Shown: one piece after another, positions 12,494-20,373 of the stretch
Numbering within the stretch: position 1 is the first letter of the stretch
How the letters are laid out: the number at the start of each line of letters is the position of its first letter
Source of the DNA: an uncultured Pelagibacteraceae bacterium
GTDB lineage: Bacteria; Pseudomonadota; Alphaproteobacteria; Pelagibacterales; Pelagibacteraceae
Length of the DNA: 64,000 nucleotides
Reading direction: 5' to 3'
NCBI GenBank assembly: GCA_902572225.1
Contig: CACGFJ010000002.1
Span: 1 to 64,000 of the forward strand
Translations under genes and position numbers: made by a program
The notes under the pieces: generated by a model
Told to the model about the DNA's origin: nothing
Databases searched by the model: none
What the model saw: only the letters and a program-made list of their open reading frames with translations

Positions 12494-13003
12494 TTATTTT
12501 TTTGATTTTTCGAGCGCTAAAATAGCGATTTTTGACGCCGGCGCAAGTAAAATACTTGCTATTTTTTGTGCTGGAGACCTCAATATTCCCACAATTTTAG
12601 CTCTAGCTTCATCTAAAGAAGGTAAAGTAGCTACATTTTTGACGCCAGCAACATCCAAAATATCAGAGCCCATGATTCCACCTAGAATCTTTAAATTTTC
12701 ATTTTCTTTTGAAAAATTTGTTAAAATCTTTGCAGATGTTATTGCATCCTCGGAAAGTGCTACAGCTGTAGGACCCGAAAACAGATTTGATAATTCTTTA
12801 CATCTTGTCTTTTCTAATGCCAATTTTGTTATTCTATTATTTGTAATTTTAAATTTTATACCATGTTCTCTCATTTTAGCTCTTAGGTCATCAAGTTGGT
12901 TCATTGTCAAACCTTGATAATGAGTAACAATTACAGCTTCAGATTTTTCAAACTGATTTGTCATGTCGGATATATACTGTTTCTTTTGTTCTTTATTCAT
13001 CAT
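12494..13003 (-). CDS. rplJ: 50S ribosomal protein L10 (uL10)
   Basis: Base of the L12 stalk; binds 23S rRNA with L11 and carries L12 dimers on its C-terminal helix. 169 residues with the family pattern: N-terminal KKQYISDMTNQFEKSEAVIVTHYQGL, KITNNRITKLALEKT, FSGPTAVALSED, and a C-terminal alpha helix (KIASILLAPASKIAILALEKSKK). The start is a tandem ATG-ATG two bases after rplA; either could be used. No L10 leader can exist upstream because the spacing is two bases, so any autoregulation must act differently from E. coli. Confidence 0.95.
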   Translation of the reverse strand: MMNKEQKKQYISDMTNQFEKSEAVIVTHYQGLTMNQLDDLRAKMREHGIKFKITNNRITKLALEKTRCKELSNLFSGPTAVALSEDAITSAKILTNFSKENENLKILGGIMGSDILDVAGVKNVATLPSLDEARAKIVGILRSPAQKIASILLAPASKIAILALEKSKK

Positions 13004-13005
13004 AA

Positions 13006-13695
13006 CTAAATACTCTTACCTAACTTTATTCTATATGAAACGCCCATAGTTGAAGTTAAAAAGGCTTGTTTAATCAAATCTCCTTTAATTGTATTATTTG
13101 ATTTTTCCTTTTCTAATGCATCAATTACTGCATTAAAATTCATTATCAATTTATCGTTTGCAAAAGATTTATTTCCTATGCTTAAACCAATGTTACCATC
13201 TTTGTCGTTTCTTATTTCAACTTGGCCTGATTTTGCATCGGTCACAGCTTTTTTTATATCATTTGTAACTGATCCTAATTTTGGATTAGGCATTAATCCT
13301 TTTGGACCGAGAACTTTTCCCAATTTTGAAAGTTTAATCATCATACCTGGGGTACATATTAATTTTTCAAAGTTTATACTTCCTGACTTTATTTCATCTA
13401 TAAGCTCATCTCCACCAACAACTTCGGCTCCAGCATCTTTTGCTTCTTGTGATTTATTCTCTTCACAAACAACACCTACTTTTACTTTTTTTGAACTACC
13501 ACCTGGTAAATTTATTACAGTTCTAATATTAATTTCACTTTTTTTTTGTTTGTTATTTATTTGTAAATTTAAATCTAAAGACTCATCGAATTTTGTTGTA
13601 CAATTTTGTTTTAAAATAGGAATTAATTTATCAACTTCCTCTGACTCCAAGTCTCTAGTTTTTTTTGGTAAATTTTTGTATCTTTTTGATGACAT
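13006..13695 (-). CDS. rplA: 50S ribosomal protein L1 (uL1)
   Basis: L1 stalk protein that helps release deacylated tRNA; often a translational repressor of its own operon. 229 residues. Family blocks include the GLMPNPKLGSVTNDIKKAV motif, GGDELIDEIKSG and the C-terminal AFLTSTMGVSYRIKL. Start ATG overlaps the rplK stop by one base (TAATG). Co-operonic with rplK upstream and rplJ downstream. Ordinary length and content. Confidence 0.96.
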   Translation of the reverse strand: MSSKRYKNLPKKTRDLESEEVDKLIPILKQNCTTKFDESLDLNLQINNKQKKSEINIRTVINLPGGSSKKVKVGVVCEENKSQEAKDAGAEVVGGDELIDEIKSGSINFEKLICTPGMMIKLSKLGKVLGPKGLMPNPKLGSVTNDIKKAVTDAKSGQVEIRNDKDGNIGLSIGNKSFANDKLIMNFNAVIDALEKEKSNNTIKGDLIKQAFLTSTMGVSYRIKLGKSI

Positions 13696-14123
13696 TATTC
13701 TACTACCTCAATACCCATAGATCTTGCCGATCCAGCAATTATTTTTGCAGCTTCATCAACATCATGAGCATTCAAATCAGCCATTTTCTTTTCAGCAATC
13801 TCCTTTAATTGTTTTTTTGAAATCTTTGCAACTATATTTCTGCCTGGTTCTTTTGATCCACTCTTTAATTTTACTGCTTCTTTTATAAAATGAGATGCAG
13901 GAGGTGATTTAATTATAAAATCAAATTTTTTATCTTTATAAACTGTAATTATTACTGGAACTGGTTTTCCTGCAAAAGATTTTGTTTTTTCATTAAAAGC
14001 CTTACAAAAATCCATAATATTTATTCCTCTTTGTCCTAATGCTGGTCCAACTGGTGGTGCTGGGTTTGCTTGACCACCATTAATTTGTAATTTTATATAA
14101 CCAGTTATTTCTTTTTTTGCCAT
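13695..14123 (-). CDS. rplK: 50S ribosomal protein L11 (uL11)
   Basis: Forms the GTPase-associated centre with 23S rRNA and L10. 142 residues, normal. The N-terminus has the proline-rich [29 protein letters not shown] block, the middle has [15 protein letters not shown], and the C-terminal RNA-binding domain ends [15 protein letters not shown]. Overlaps nusG stop and rplA start by one base each (TAATG at both junctions). Standard secE-nusG-rplK-rplA order. Confidence 0.97.
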   Translation of the reverse strand: MAKKEITGYIKLQINGGQANPAPPVGPALGQRGINIMDFCKAFNEKTKSFAGKPVPVIITVYKDKKFDFIIKSPPASHFIKEAVKLKSGSKEPGRNIVAKISKKQLKEIAEKKMADLNAHDVDEAAKIIAGSARSMGIEVVE

Positions 14124-14653
14124 TAACTTGCCTTTTCTACTTGACTATATTCTAAATCAACAGGTGTAGGTCTTCCAAATATTGATACTGAAACTTTTAA
14201 TCTTAATTTCTCTTCATCAATATCTTCAACAAGTCCACTAAATGAAGCAAAAGGTCCATCAATAACTTGTACCTTTTCACCTACATTATATTCTATACCT
14301 GATTTAGGTTGAACAACACCATCTTTAATTTGTCCAAGAATTTTTTCGATTTCTTTTTCGGATACCGGTATAGGGGTTCCTTTAGTTCCCAAAAAACCAC
14401 TCACCTTTTTTAGATTTTTAATCATATGATAAATTGTATTATCCATTTCACTTTTTAATAAGATATATCCTGGAAAGTATTTCTTTTTTCTTTGAACTCT
14501 TTTTCCTCTTTTGACCTCTGTTATATCATGAGTTGGTACAATAATTTCTTCAATTTTGTCTGATATATTAGCTTTTACCGCTTCATCTTTAATCTCTTGA
14601 GCTACCTTATTTTCAAAACTTGAGTGAGATTGAACTATATACCAATTTTTCAT
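14123..14653 (-). CDS. nusG: Transcription factor NusG
   Basis: Elongation factor that binds the RNA polymerase clamp and links to Rho or S10. 176 residues. The NGN domain is clear ([19 protein letters not shown] at the start; [15 protein letters not shown] in the middle; [12 protein letters not shown]), and the C-terminal KOW domain reads [23 protein letters not shown]. One-base overlaps with both secE and rplK suggest coupled translation. Sits in the conserved secE-nusG pair. Confidence 0.97.
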   Translation of the reverse strand: MKNWYIVQSHSSFENKVAQEIKDEAVKANISDKIEEIIVPTHDITEVKRGKRVQRKKKYFPGYILLKSEMDNTIYHMIKNLKKVSGFLGTKGTPIPVSEKEIEKILGQIKDGVVQPKSGIEYNVGEKVQVIDGPFASFSGLVEDIDEEKLRLKVSVSIFGRPTPVDLEYSQVEKAS

Positions 14654-14844
14654 TAAAAACTTACCTTTAAAATTAGTTCTAAAAAAAACTGTAGAACTTG
14701 ATCTAATAAAAGAAAAAACAACGCAGCCACTATAGCCATAGCTACTACCATTAAAGATCCTTGAATTACCTCTTTGCTAGTTGGCCAAGTAACTTTGAAA
14801 GCCTCTTGCTTTACATCTTGAATAAATTTTAATGGATTTTTCAT
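14653..14844 (-). CDS. secE: Preprotein translocase subunit SecE
   Basis: Small essential SecYEG subunit in the inner membrane. 63 residues with one membrane helix (GSLMVVAMAIVAALFFLLLDQVLQFFLELIL), preceded by the amphipathic segment FIQDVKQEAFKVTWPTSKEV, where the TWP motif is diagnostic of the short SecE form. Lies between tRNA-Trp (11 bases upstream) and nusG (one-base overlap). The tRNA directly in front means its mRNA 5' end is likely produced by tRNA 3' processing. Confidence 0.95.
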   Translation of the reverse strand: MKNPLKFIQDVKQEAFKVTWPTSKEVIQGSLMVVAMAIVAALFFLLLDQVLQFFLELILKVSF

Positions 14845-14855
14845 AATTTAAATTT

Positions 14856-14931
14856 TGGCAGGAGCGGAGGGAATCGAACCCCCAACCTCCGGTTTTGGAG
14901 ACCGGCGCTCTACCAATTGAGCTACACTCCT
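14856..14931 (-). tRNA. tRNA-Trp (CCA)
   Basis: Full cloverleaf on the minus strand: acceptor AGGAGTG / CGCTCCT, G73, encoded CCA, D arm, T arm GGGGGTTCGATTCCC. The anticodon loop is CTCCAAA, anticodon CCA. 76 bases including CCA. Lies between tuf (7 bases upstream) and secE, the usual alphaproteobacterial placement, so it is probably cut from a tuf-secE-nusG transcript. Confidence 0.97.
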
Positions 14932-14938
14932 ATGGAGT

Positions 14939-16129
14939 TTACTCTATAATCTTAGTTACTACTCCAGCTCCTACGGTTCTACCACCTTCTCTGATAGCGA
15001 AGTTTAACTTTTCAGCCATCGCAATTGGTGTAATTAATTTTACTGTAAATTTAGCATCATCACCTGGCATAACCATCTCTGTGCCAGCAGGTAATTCTAC
15101 TTCACCTGTTACATCTGTTGTTCTAAAATAAAATTGAGGTCTATATTTTGTGAAAAAAGGAGTGTGTCTTCCACCTTCTTCTTTTTTCAATACATATGCT
15201 TGGGCTTCAAATTTAGTATGTGGAGTTATTGAGCCAGGTTTACATAATACTTGACCTCTTTCAACATCAGTTCTTTCAACACCTCTTAAAAGTGCTCCAA
15301 TGTTATCGCCTGCTTCACCAGAATCTAAAAGTTTTCTAAACATTTCTACACCCGTACAGACTGTTTTTTTTGTTTCTCTTATTCCAACAATTTCTATTTC
15401 ATCACCAGTTTTAATTACTCCAGACTCTACTCTTCCTGTAACAACTGTACCTCTTCCTGAGATTGAGAATACATCCTCAACAGGCATCAAGAAGTCTTTG
15501 TCTTTCGGTCTATCTGGTTGTGGAATAAATTCATCAACAGATTTCATAAGTTCCATTATTGAATTTTTTCCAATTTCATCATCTCTACCTTCAACAGCAG
15601 CTAATGCTGAACCTTTGATAATTGGAGTTTTATCACCAGGAAATTTATATGAAGTTAATAAATCTTTTATTTCTTCTTCAACAAGCTCAATCATTTCTTT
15701 ATCGTCAACTTGATCAACTTTATTTAAGTAAACAACTATAGCTGGAACACCAACCTGTCTTGCTAAAAGAATATGTTCTCTAGTTTGAGGCATTGGTCCG
15801 TCTGCAGCATTTACAACTAAAATAGCTCCATCCATTTGTGCAGCTCCTGTAATCATATTTTTTACATAATCTGCGTGTCCAGGACAATCTACGTGTGCAT
15901 AGTGTCTCTTTTCTGTTTCATATTCTACGTGCGCAGTTGAAATTGTAATACCTCTCTCTTTTTCTTCTGGAGCTTTATCAATTTGATCATAAGCAGTAAA
16001 TTGTGCACCACCTGACTCTGCTAATACCTTTGTGATCGCAGCAGTTAATGTTGTTTTACCATGATCGACGTGACCTATAGTTCCAATATTACAGTGCGGT
16101 TTATTTCTTACGAACTTTTCTTTTGACAT
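14939..16129 (-). CDS. tuf: Elongation factor Tu
   Basis: GTPase that delivers aminoacyl-tRNA to the ribosome. 396 residues: [15 protein letters not shown] (P loop), RGITI switch with [33 protein letters not shown] and SALAA guanine-binding motifs, then beta-barrel domains II and III ([18 protein letters not shown]). A GAGG sequence lies ~10 bases before the ATG, one of the clearer SD sites in the window. It is at the tufB-type position (tRNAs-tuf-tRNA-secE); the tufA-type position after fusA is empty, so this is probably the only tuf gene. Confidence 0.98.
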   Translation of the reverse strand: MSKEKFVRNKPHCNIGTIGHVDHGKTTLTAAITKVLAESGGAQFTAYDQIDKAPEEKERGITISTAHVEYETEKRHYAHVDCPGHADYVKNMITGAAQMDGAILVVNAADGPMPQTREHILLARQVGVPAIVVYLNKVDQVDDKEMIELVEEEIKDLLTSYKFPGDKTPIIKGSALAAVEGRDDEIGKNSIMELMKSVDEFIPQPDRPKDKDFLMPVEDVFSISGRGTVVTGRVESGVIKTGDEIEIVGIRETKKTVCTGVEMFRKLLDSGEAGDNIGALLRGVERTDVERGQVLCKPGSITPHTKFEAQAYVLKKEEGGRHTPFFTKYRPQFYFRTTDVTGEVELPAGTEMVMPGDDAKFTVKLITPIAMAEKLNFAIREGGRTVGAGVVTKIIE

Positions 16130-16167
16130 TACTTATTTACCTCTTTTTTTTTCTTAATTTAATTTTT

Positions 16168-16241
16168 TGGAGCGGGTAAAGGGAATCGAACCCTTACATC
16201 CAGCTTGGAAGGCTAGCGTTCTACCATTGAACTACACCCGC
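16168..16241 (-). tRNA. tRNA-Gly (TCC)
   Basis: Minus-strand cloverleaf: acceptor GCGGGTG / TACCCGC, T73, encoded CCA, D arm TTCAATGGTAGAA, anticodon loop CTTCCAA (anticodon TCC), T arm AGGGTTCGATTCCCT. 74 bases. Lies between tRNA-Tyr and tuf, as in the tRNA-Tyr/Gly-tufB cluster of enterobacteria. Confidence 0.97.
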
Positions 16242-16282
16242 AACACCCAAGTATACTCCATGTCATAAAAAAAATTATTGAA

Positions 16283-16368
<86 letters not shown>

Positions 16369-16426
16369 TTAATATAACTTTAGGGGGAAGCACCCCATGT
16401 TCAATAAAGCTTTAAACAACATGCGT

Positions 16427-16454
16427 TTTATATATTTTTATTGTACAAATGCAA
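16427..16454 (-). promoter_or_regulatory. Predicted promoter for tRNA-Tyr-tRNA-Gly-tuf
   Basis: Minus strand TTGCAT (16449-16454), 16-base spacer, TATAAA (16427-16432), about 60 bases ahead of tRNA-Tyr. A short GGGG/CCCC hairpin (around 16384-16396) lies in the leader between this promoter and the tRNA. The promoter lies in the region the ORF track wrongly gives to an extended rlmB. Confidence 0.4.
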
Positions 16455-16507
16455 TACGTGAAATATATGAAAATAGCTTAATAAATACTGTAAATTCTAC
16501 AATTATC

Positions 16508-17251
16508 ATGAACAAGTCATCTTTTTTTATAGTTGGAAAACATGCGGTCATCGAAGCATTAAAAAACCCAAAAAGAAAAGTTTTAAAAATATTTCTCACA
16601 GAAGAAAGTAAAAAAAATATACATAGGGTAAGTTCCAGAAAAAATTTACTTAAAGATTTAAAAATTTATTACAAAACAAGGAAAGAGTTAGACAAATATT
16701 GTTCAAAAGATGGGGTTACCCATCAGGGCTATGTAGCTGAAATTGAGCATTTTGAAAAAAATAATTTAAAAGAATTTATTAAAACAAAAAAAAATTTGAC
16801 AATTGCATGCTTAGATGAAGTAACAGATCCCAGAAATATTGGTTCGTTAATAAGAAGTGCTGCATCATTTGAAATTGATGGAATAATTATTAAAGAGAGA
16901 CATTTTCCGTCAGAAAGTAAACTTATGTATAAATCTGCAAGTGGATGTATGGAGCATATCAATATTTTTGAAGTATCTAATATAAATACTACTCTTAAAT
17001 TTCTAAGAGAAAATAATTTTTGGATTTATGGATTCGAGGCAAAAAGTGAAAAAAGATTTAACAATATCAAATGGGAAGGAAATAATATTTTACTTTTTGG
17101 ATCAGAAGGATTTGGTATGAGAGAACATACTAAAAAATATACAGATTTCTCAGTAAAAATAGATATAAATAAAAATATTGAAAGTTTAAATATATCTAAT
17201 AGTGCAGCAATAGTTTTTCATCATATAAATCAATACAAAAATAAAACTTGA
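16508..17251 (+). CDS. rlmB: SpoU-family rRNA/tRNA 2'-O-methyltransferase (RlmB-like)
   Basis: SAM-dependent 2'-O-ribose methyltransferase, most likely acting on 23S rRNA G2251. The N-terminal substrate-binding domain starts FFIVGKHAVIEALKNPKRK, and the knotted SPOUT domain has the three SpoU motifs: DEVTDPRNIGSLIRSAASF, ILLFGSEGFGMRE and SLNISNSAAIVFHH. The track begins at 16397; I choose the ATG at 16508 because it gives the usual RlmB N-terminus and length (247 residues) and because the earlier part overlaps promoter sequence for the tRNAs. Followed by tRNA-Thr on the same strand. TrmH-type activity cannot be excluded. Confidence 0.85.
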   Translation: MNKSSFFIVGKHAVIEALKNPKRKVLKIFLTEESKKNIHRVSSRKNLLKDLKIYYKTRKELDKYCSKDGVTHQGYVAEIEHFEKNNLKEFIKTKKNLTIACLDEVTDPRNIGSLIRSAASFEIDGIIIKERHFPSESKLMYKSASGCMEHINIFEVSNINTTLKFLRENNFWIYGFEAKSEKRFNNIKWEGNNILLFGSEGFGMREHTKKYTDFSVKIDINKNIESLNISNSAAIVFHHINQYKNKT

Positions 17252-17284
17252 TAATCTTAAAATTCGTAATAAAAAACTCATCAT

Positions 17285-17360
17285 GCCCTTGTAGCTCAGC
17301 TGGTAGAGCAATTGATTTGTAATCAATAGGTCCGCGGTTCGAGTCCGTGCGGGGGCACCA
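17285..17360 (+). tRNA. tRNA-Thr (TGT)
   Basis: Plus-strand cloverleaf of 76 bases with encoded CCA: acceptor GCCCTTG / CGGGGGC (two T-G pairs), A73, D arm GCTCAGCTGGTAGAGC, anticodon loop TTTGTAA (TGT), T arm GCGGTTCGAGTCCGT. Its last base is immediately next to the nadK stop codon on the other strand, so the two transcripts must overlap or end within each other. Confidence 0.97.
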
Positions 17361-18131
17361 TTAATTTATTTCATTTCTTAATTGCTCGATTTTAATCTTT
17401 TTTTGAAGACTTCTATTTTTATCAAATATTAAATTAAATTTAATTTTTTTGTTAGTTTTGATTGATATTGATTTTGCATTCCTTATCTCTATGTTATCTG
17501 CAACAGCACTTATAGGTCTCTTTATATAATTTAAATTCTTAATTGTGATTTTAGACTTATCACTAACTATTTTTCCTTTCCATCTTCTTGGTCTAAAAGG
17601 ACTTATTGGACTTATTGATAACTTATTGGAGTCTAGGCTAAGAATAGGACCATGGACAGAGAGATTATAAGCCGTACTACCTGCTGGAGTTGAGACTAAA
17701 ACACCATCGGAAATTAAATGTTTTATTATTTGTTTTTTACCATTTGAAATAGTTAATGATGCAGTTTGTCTACTTTGTCTAAGAACTGAAATTTCGTTAA
17801 TTGCTATACATGTTTTAATAATGTTTGATTTATTTTTTACAATCATCTCTAATGGAGATATTGAGACTAATCTTCCTTTGGTCAAATTTTTATAGTTTGT
17901 TTTTTCAGAAAATTTATTCATAAGGAAACCATAGTTTCCTGAATTTATTCCATAAAATGGTTTTTTGTATTTATTATATTTTTTTAATGTTTCGAGCATA
18001 AAACCGTCACCACCTATCACAATTATTAAATTAGATTTTGATAAAGAGTGTGTCTTTATTTTTTTTAAAAGTGTATTTTTAATTTTAGATGATCTAGAGT
18101 TTTTGTCTGAAACTACAAAAGGGTTAAGCAT
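17361..18131 (-). CDS. nadK: NAD kinase
   Basis: Phosphorylates NAD+ to NADP+ using ATP or polyphosphate. Key motifs: IVIGGDGFMLETLKKY (GGDG nucleotide site), YGINSGNYGFLMN, NEISVLRQSRQTASLTI, and ISDGVLVSTPAGSTAYNLS. The track's start (18170) lies inside tRNA-Leu; the first ATG beyond the tRNA, at 18131, gives MLNPFVVSDKNS and a normal 256-residue protein. Only three bases separate that ATG from the tRNA-Leu CCA end, so the mRNA after tRNA processing is almost leaderless. It ends flush against tRNA-Thr. Confidence 0.93.
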   Translation of the reverse strand: MLNPFVVSDKNSRSSKIKNTLLKKIKTHSLSKSNLIIVIGGDGFMLETLKKYNKYKKPFYGINSGNYGFLMNKFSEKTNYKNLTKGRLVSISPLEMIVKNKSNIIKTCIAINEISVLRQSRQTASLTISNGKKQIIKHLISDGVLVSTPAGSTAYNLSVHGPILSLDSNKLSISPISPFRPRRWKGKIVSDKSKITIKNLNYIKRPISAVADNIEIRNAKSISIKTNKKIKFNLIFDKNRSLQKKIKIEQLRNEIN

Positions 18132-18134
18132 TAG

Positions 18135-18220
18135 TGGTGCCCTCGGCCAGACTCGAACTGGCACTCCCAAAAGGGCAAGGATTTTAAGTCCTTTGTGTCT
18201 ACCAATTTCACCACGAGGGC
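18135..18220 (-). tRNA. tRNA-Leu (TAA)
   Basis: Minus-strand class II tRNA of 86 bases with encoded CCA: acceptor GCCCTCG / CGAGGGC, A73, D arm GTGAAATTGGTAGAC, anticodon loop CTTAAAA (TAA), variable arm TGCCCTTTTGGGAGT, T arm GCCAGTTCGAGTCTGGC. Reads UUA/UUG, the commonest leucine codons in such an AT-rich genome. nadK begins three bases after the CCA. Confidence 0.97.
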
Positions 18221-18236
18221 ATTTGTAAAGTTCATC

Positions 18237-18264
18237 GTTATATATATTAAAATTTATATCTCAA
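18237..18264 (-). promoter_or_regulatory. Predicted promoter for tRNA-Leu-nadK
   Basis: Minus strand TTGAGA (18259-18264), 16-base spacer, TATAAC (18237-18242); a start about ten bases before the tRNA would result. The -35 hexamer begins right after the stop codon of the upstream dehydrogenase gene. Confidence 0.55.
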
Positions 18265-19557
18265 CTATATTAAATTGTATTGATATTCTCTAGCTTCAAT
18301 TATTTGTTTTGGTAAATTAAGCTCAACATCATCTAATCTTATAAATTGATCTTTCATTATGTCATTCTTTAAAACTGCATTATCAGTATAACCCATAGGT
18401 AAAATTCTCTCTTGTTTAGATCTTTTTGAAGAAATCAATCTTCCTCTTGCACAATAACCACCTTCTCCATCTAATTTTTCCCCTGCTTTTAAATCTTTCT
18501 TTGCAACACTAGCTATTTCAGCATTAAAATTTTTTGTATGACCTGTAGCCTTATTATCAAGCAATATGGAATAAATTGATTGAGCTAATTCTAATCCAAT
18601 ATAATGATAAGGCCTCCAAATGGCTGAATAACTTCCCGAAGTGTCAGTTACCATTCCATAGTCTTTAAAACAGTTTTTCACATACTCATTTTGAGCTTTA
18701 ATAACAATATACACTCCCCATCTAAGATCATTAGGGATATCTTTTTTATCTAAATCAATACTTGAAATCACTTCTACTTGACCTGAATAATCTAATAATC
18801 CTCCCTCAGATTTTGGAATTAATTTTTTAGCAATATCGTAAACTCCGATTGGAGGATAGGTTAATCCACTTTTTGGGCATTTTAAGTCAGTAGCATTACT
18901 AACAGCACACATTTCTATTGATGATTTATCCCCGCACAAAAAACTATTAAACATTTTAGGATTCATCCCAGATTCATTTTCAGCTCTTTCTTTAGTTAAA
19001 CCATAGTGTCCCCAAACAGTTTCTGGTGTCGAATATTCAAATGATGGATGATATTTTGTTCCTTTACCTGCACATATAACTTCAAAACCGTTTAATTTTG
19101 CCCATTCAATTTGTTCTAATATTAATGATGGCTGATCACCATAAGCCATTGAACAGATCACATTATTTTTTTTTGCTAAATCAGACAAATACTTTCCACA
19201 TAAAACATCTGCCTCAACATTAACCATTATTACATGCTTTTTACTTTCTATGATTTTCTTTGCATGTAATGTGCCGGCTATAGGGTTGCCTGTAGCCTCA
19301 ATAAATACATCAATTTCTCTATTAAAAACCTCGTCTAAATTGTCTGTAAAATTAATTTTGTCTATAGTTTCATTAGATAATCCACTGTTTAGACAATTTT
19401 TTTTTGCTCTCTCAATATCAAGCTCTATGATTGAATCTAAAATGATTTTGTTTAATTGATTATATTGAGCGAGAAACATTGAAACAAATTTCCCACAGCC
19501 AACAAAAGCAACTCTAATTGGTTTTTTTAAATTTTGAAGCTTTGAATATAAATACAT
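18265..19557 (-). CDS. Homoserine-dehydrogenase-like oxidoreductase with SAF domain (COG4091 type)
   Basis: 430-residue cytosolic NAD(P)-binding protein. A Rossmann fold starts near residue 15 (IRVAFVGCGKFVSMFLAQ), with VFIEATGNPIAGTLHAKKII and MVNVEADVLCGKYLSDLAKK typical of the predicted homoserine-dehydrogenase group. The C-terminal part (VAKKDLKAGEKLDGEGGY) is an SAF/AFP-like domain as found in sialate synthase and altronate dehydratase. True homoserine dehydrogenase lacks SAF, so I do not call it hom. Substrate unknown; a sugar acid or C4/C5 oxo-compound is plausible. Single gene upstream of tRNA-Leu; no pathway partner adjacent. Confidence 0.75.
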   Translation of the reverse strand: MYLYSKLQNLKKPIRVAFVGCGKFVSMFLAQYNQLNKIILDSIIELDIERAKKNCLNSGLSNETIDKINFTDNLDEVFNREIDVFIEATGNPIAGTLHAKKIIESKKHVIMVNVEADVLCGKYLSDLAKKNNVICSMAYGDQPSLILEQIEWAKLNGFEVICAGKGTKYHPSFEYSTPETVWGHYGLTKERAENESGMNPKMFNSFLCGDKSSIEMCAVSNATDLKCPKSGLTYPPIGVYDIAKKLIPKSEGGLLDYSGQVEVISSIDLDKKDIPNDLRWGVYIVIKAQNEYVKNCFKDYGMVTDTSGSYSAIWRPYHYIGLELAQSIYSILLDNKATGHTKNFNAEIASVAKKDLKAGEKLDGEGGYCARGRLISSKRSKQERILPMGYTDNAVLKNDIMKDQFIRLDDVELNLPKQIIEAREYQYNLI

Positions 19558-19647
19558 TTGATTTTAAATATAAATTATAATTAAGTTTATATTATTAGAT
19601 AATGTTTATTTATTAAAAAATAATTATAATTATTATATAAATTGATT

Positions 19648-20001
19648 ATGAGATACGTAAAAATAATTGTTGTTTTTGCTTTAATTTATGCAGCTTACAT
19701 AGGATTAAGTAAATTTATGGATTCAAGCGTAGATGTTGCAAAAAAAGTAACAGAAATAGAAGATTTAGAAAATACAAATAAAGTAAATAGTAAGGAAGTT
19801 GTAGGATTAATGATGTTTCTAGGAAACCCTCCCGAAATGAAAGAACATCTATTAACAAAACATATCGATGATTGCTCGTTTAAAAAAGAGCTCGCCGAGA
19901 TGAATTCTAATGCAATGTACAAATGTATATTGGTTGATGCTGAAGTAAAAGATGAAAAAATAGTGAGAGTCTTAAAAGAACTAGAAGTTTTAGAAGAATA
20001 G
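19648..20001 (+). CDS. Small membrane-anchored protein of unknown function
   Basis: 117 residues from the ATG at 19648 (the track's TTG two codons earlier is less likely). The N-terminus is one hydrophobic helix (YVKIIVVFALIYAAYIGLSKF), then a charged stalk, and a C-terminal domain with two cysteines (DDCSFKKEL, MYKCILVD) that could form a disulphide outside the cytoplasmic membrane. I recognise no family. It is an isolated plus-strand gene: divergent from the COG4091 gene across 90 AT-only-looking bases and convergent with azlD. No homology claim is made. Confidence 0.6.
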   Translation: MRYVKIIVVFALIYAAYIGLSKFMDSSVDVAKKVTEIEDLENTNKVNSKEVVGLMMFLGNPPEMKEHLLTKHIDDCSFKKELAEMNSNAMYKCILVDAEVKDEKIVRVLKELEVLEE

Positions 20002-20003
20002 TT

Positions 20004-20069
20004 TAATTTTAAAATATTTAATATTTCTAATCATTATTTATAAAAGTTAATAATATTATTTTAAAATTA
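20004..20069. repeat. AT-only inverted repeat between convergent genes
   Basis: TAATTTTAAAATA (20004-20016) and its exact complement TATTTTAAAATTA (20057-20069) face each other with a 40-base loop, between the stop of the orphan gene and the azlD stop. Each arm is itself nearly palindromic. It may help end both transcripts, but in such AT-rich DNA chance is a serious alternative. Confidence 0.35.
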
Positions 20070-20373
20070 TAAAAATAATAAACCAATAAGATAATAATCC
20101 TGAAACAATAGTAGCAATTACACTCCTTGAGTAAAATCCAATAACTAAAGCAACAATTGCACCATAAATTTTTGGATCTGTGATTTCTACAAACAAACCA
20201 AAATCATTAAAAAAAACACCAGGAAATATTATTGCTGGAAATACAGCTGCTGGAACATAATTAAGAACTTCTTTAACTTTTGTTCCAAGCATTTCTCTAT
20301 CAATTAAAGCGACCATGGCCATCCTTGAAAAATAAGTAACAATTCCAGAAATAATAATTGATAACCAGGTCAT
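20056..20373 (-). CDS. azlD: AzlD family branched-chain amino acid transport protein
   Basis: 105-residue inner-membrane protein with three to four helices (LSIIISGIVTYFSRMAMVAL, FPAIIFPGVFF, YGAIVALVIGFYSRSVIATIVSGLLSYW). AzlD is the small partner of AzlC in efflux of branched-chain or other neutral amino acids. The ATG overlaps the azlC stop by four bases (ATGA), so the pair is coupled. Family is clear from size, hydrophobicity and the azlC neighbour; the actual substrate is not known here. Confidence 0.85.
   Translation of the reverse strand: MTWLSIIISGIVTYFSRMAMVALIDREMLGTKVKEVLNYVPAAVFPAIIFPGVFFNDFGLFVEITDPKIYGAIVALVIGFYSRSVIATIVSGLLSYWFIIFIILK

Noticed and set aside
12186-12917. 243-codon plus-strand ORF opposite rplL/rplJ
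   Set aside because: Antisense shadow of two certain ribosomal genes; Ser/Ala/Phe-rich composition is what reversed coding sequence gives, and no family is recognised.
13178-13720. 180-codon plus-strand ORF opposite rplA
   Set aside because: Shadow of rplA; crosses the rplA/rplK junction and has no family features.
16397-16507. 37-codon N-terminal extension of rlmB in the ORF track
   Set aside because: Does not match the family start, and this DNA holds the likely tRNA-Tyr/tuf promoter; the ATG at 16508 is better.
18132-18170. N-terminal extension of nadK into tRNA-Leu
   Set aside because: Would translate the tRNA 3' part; the ATG right after the tRNA gives a normal NAD kinase.
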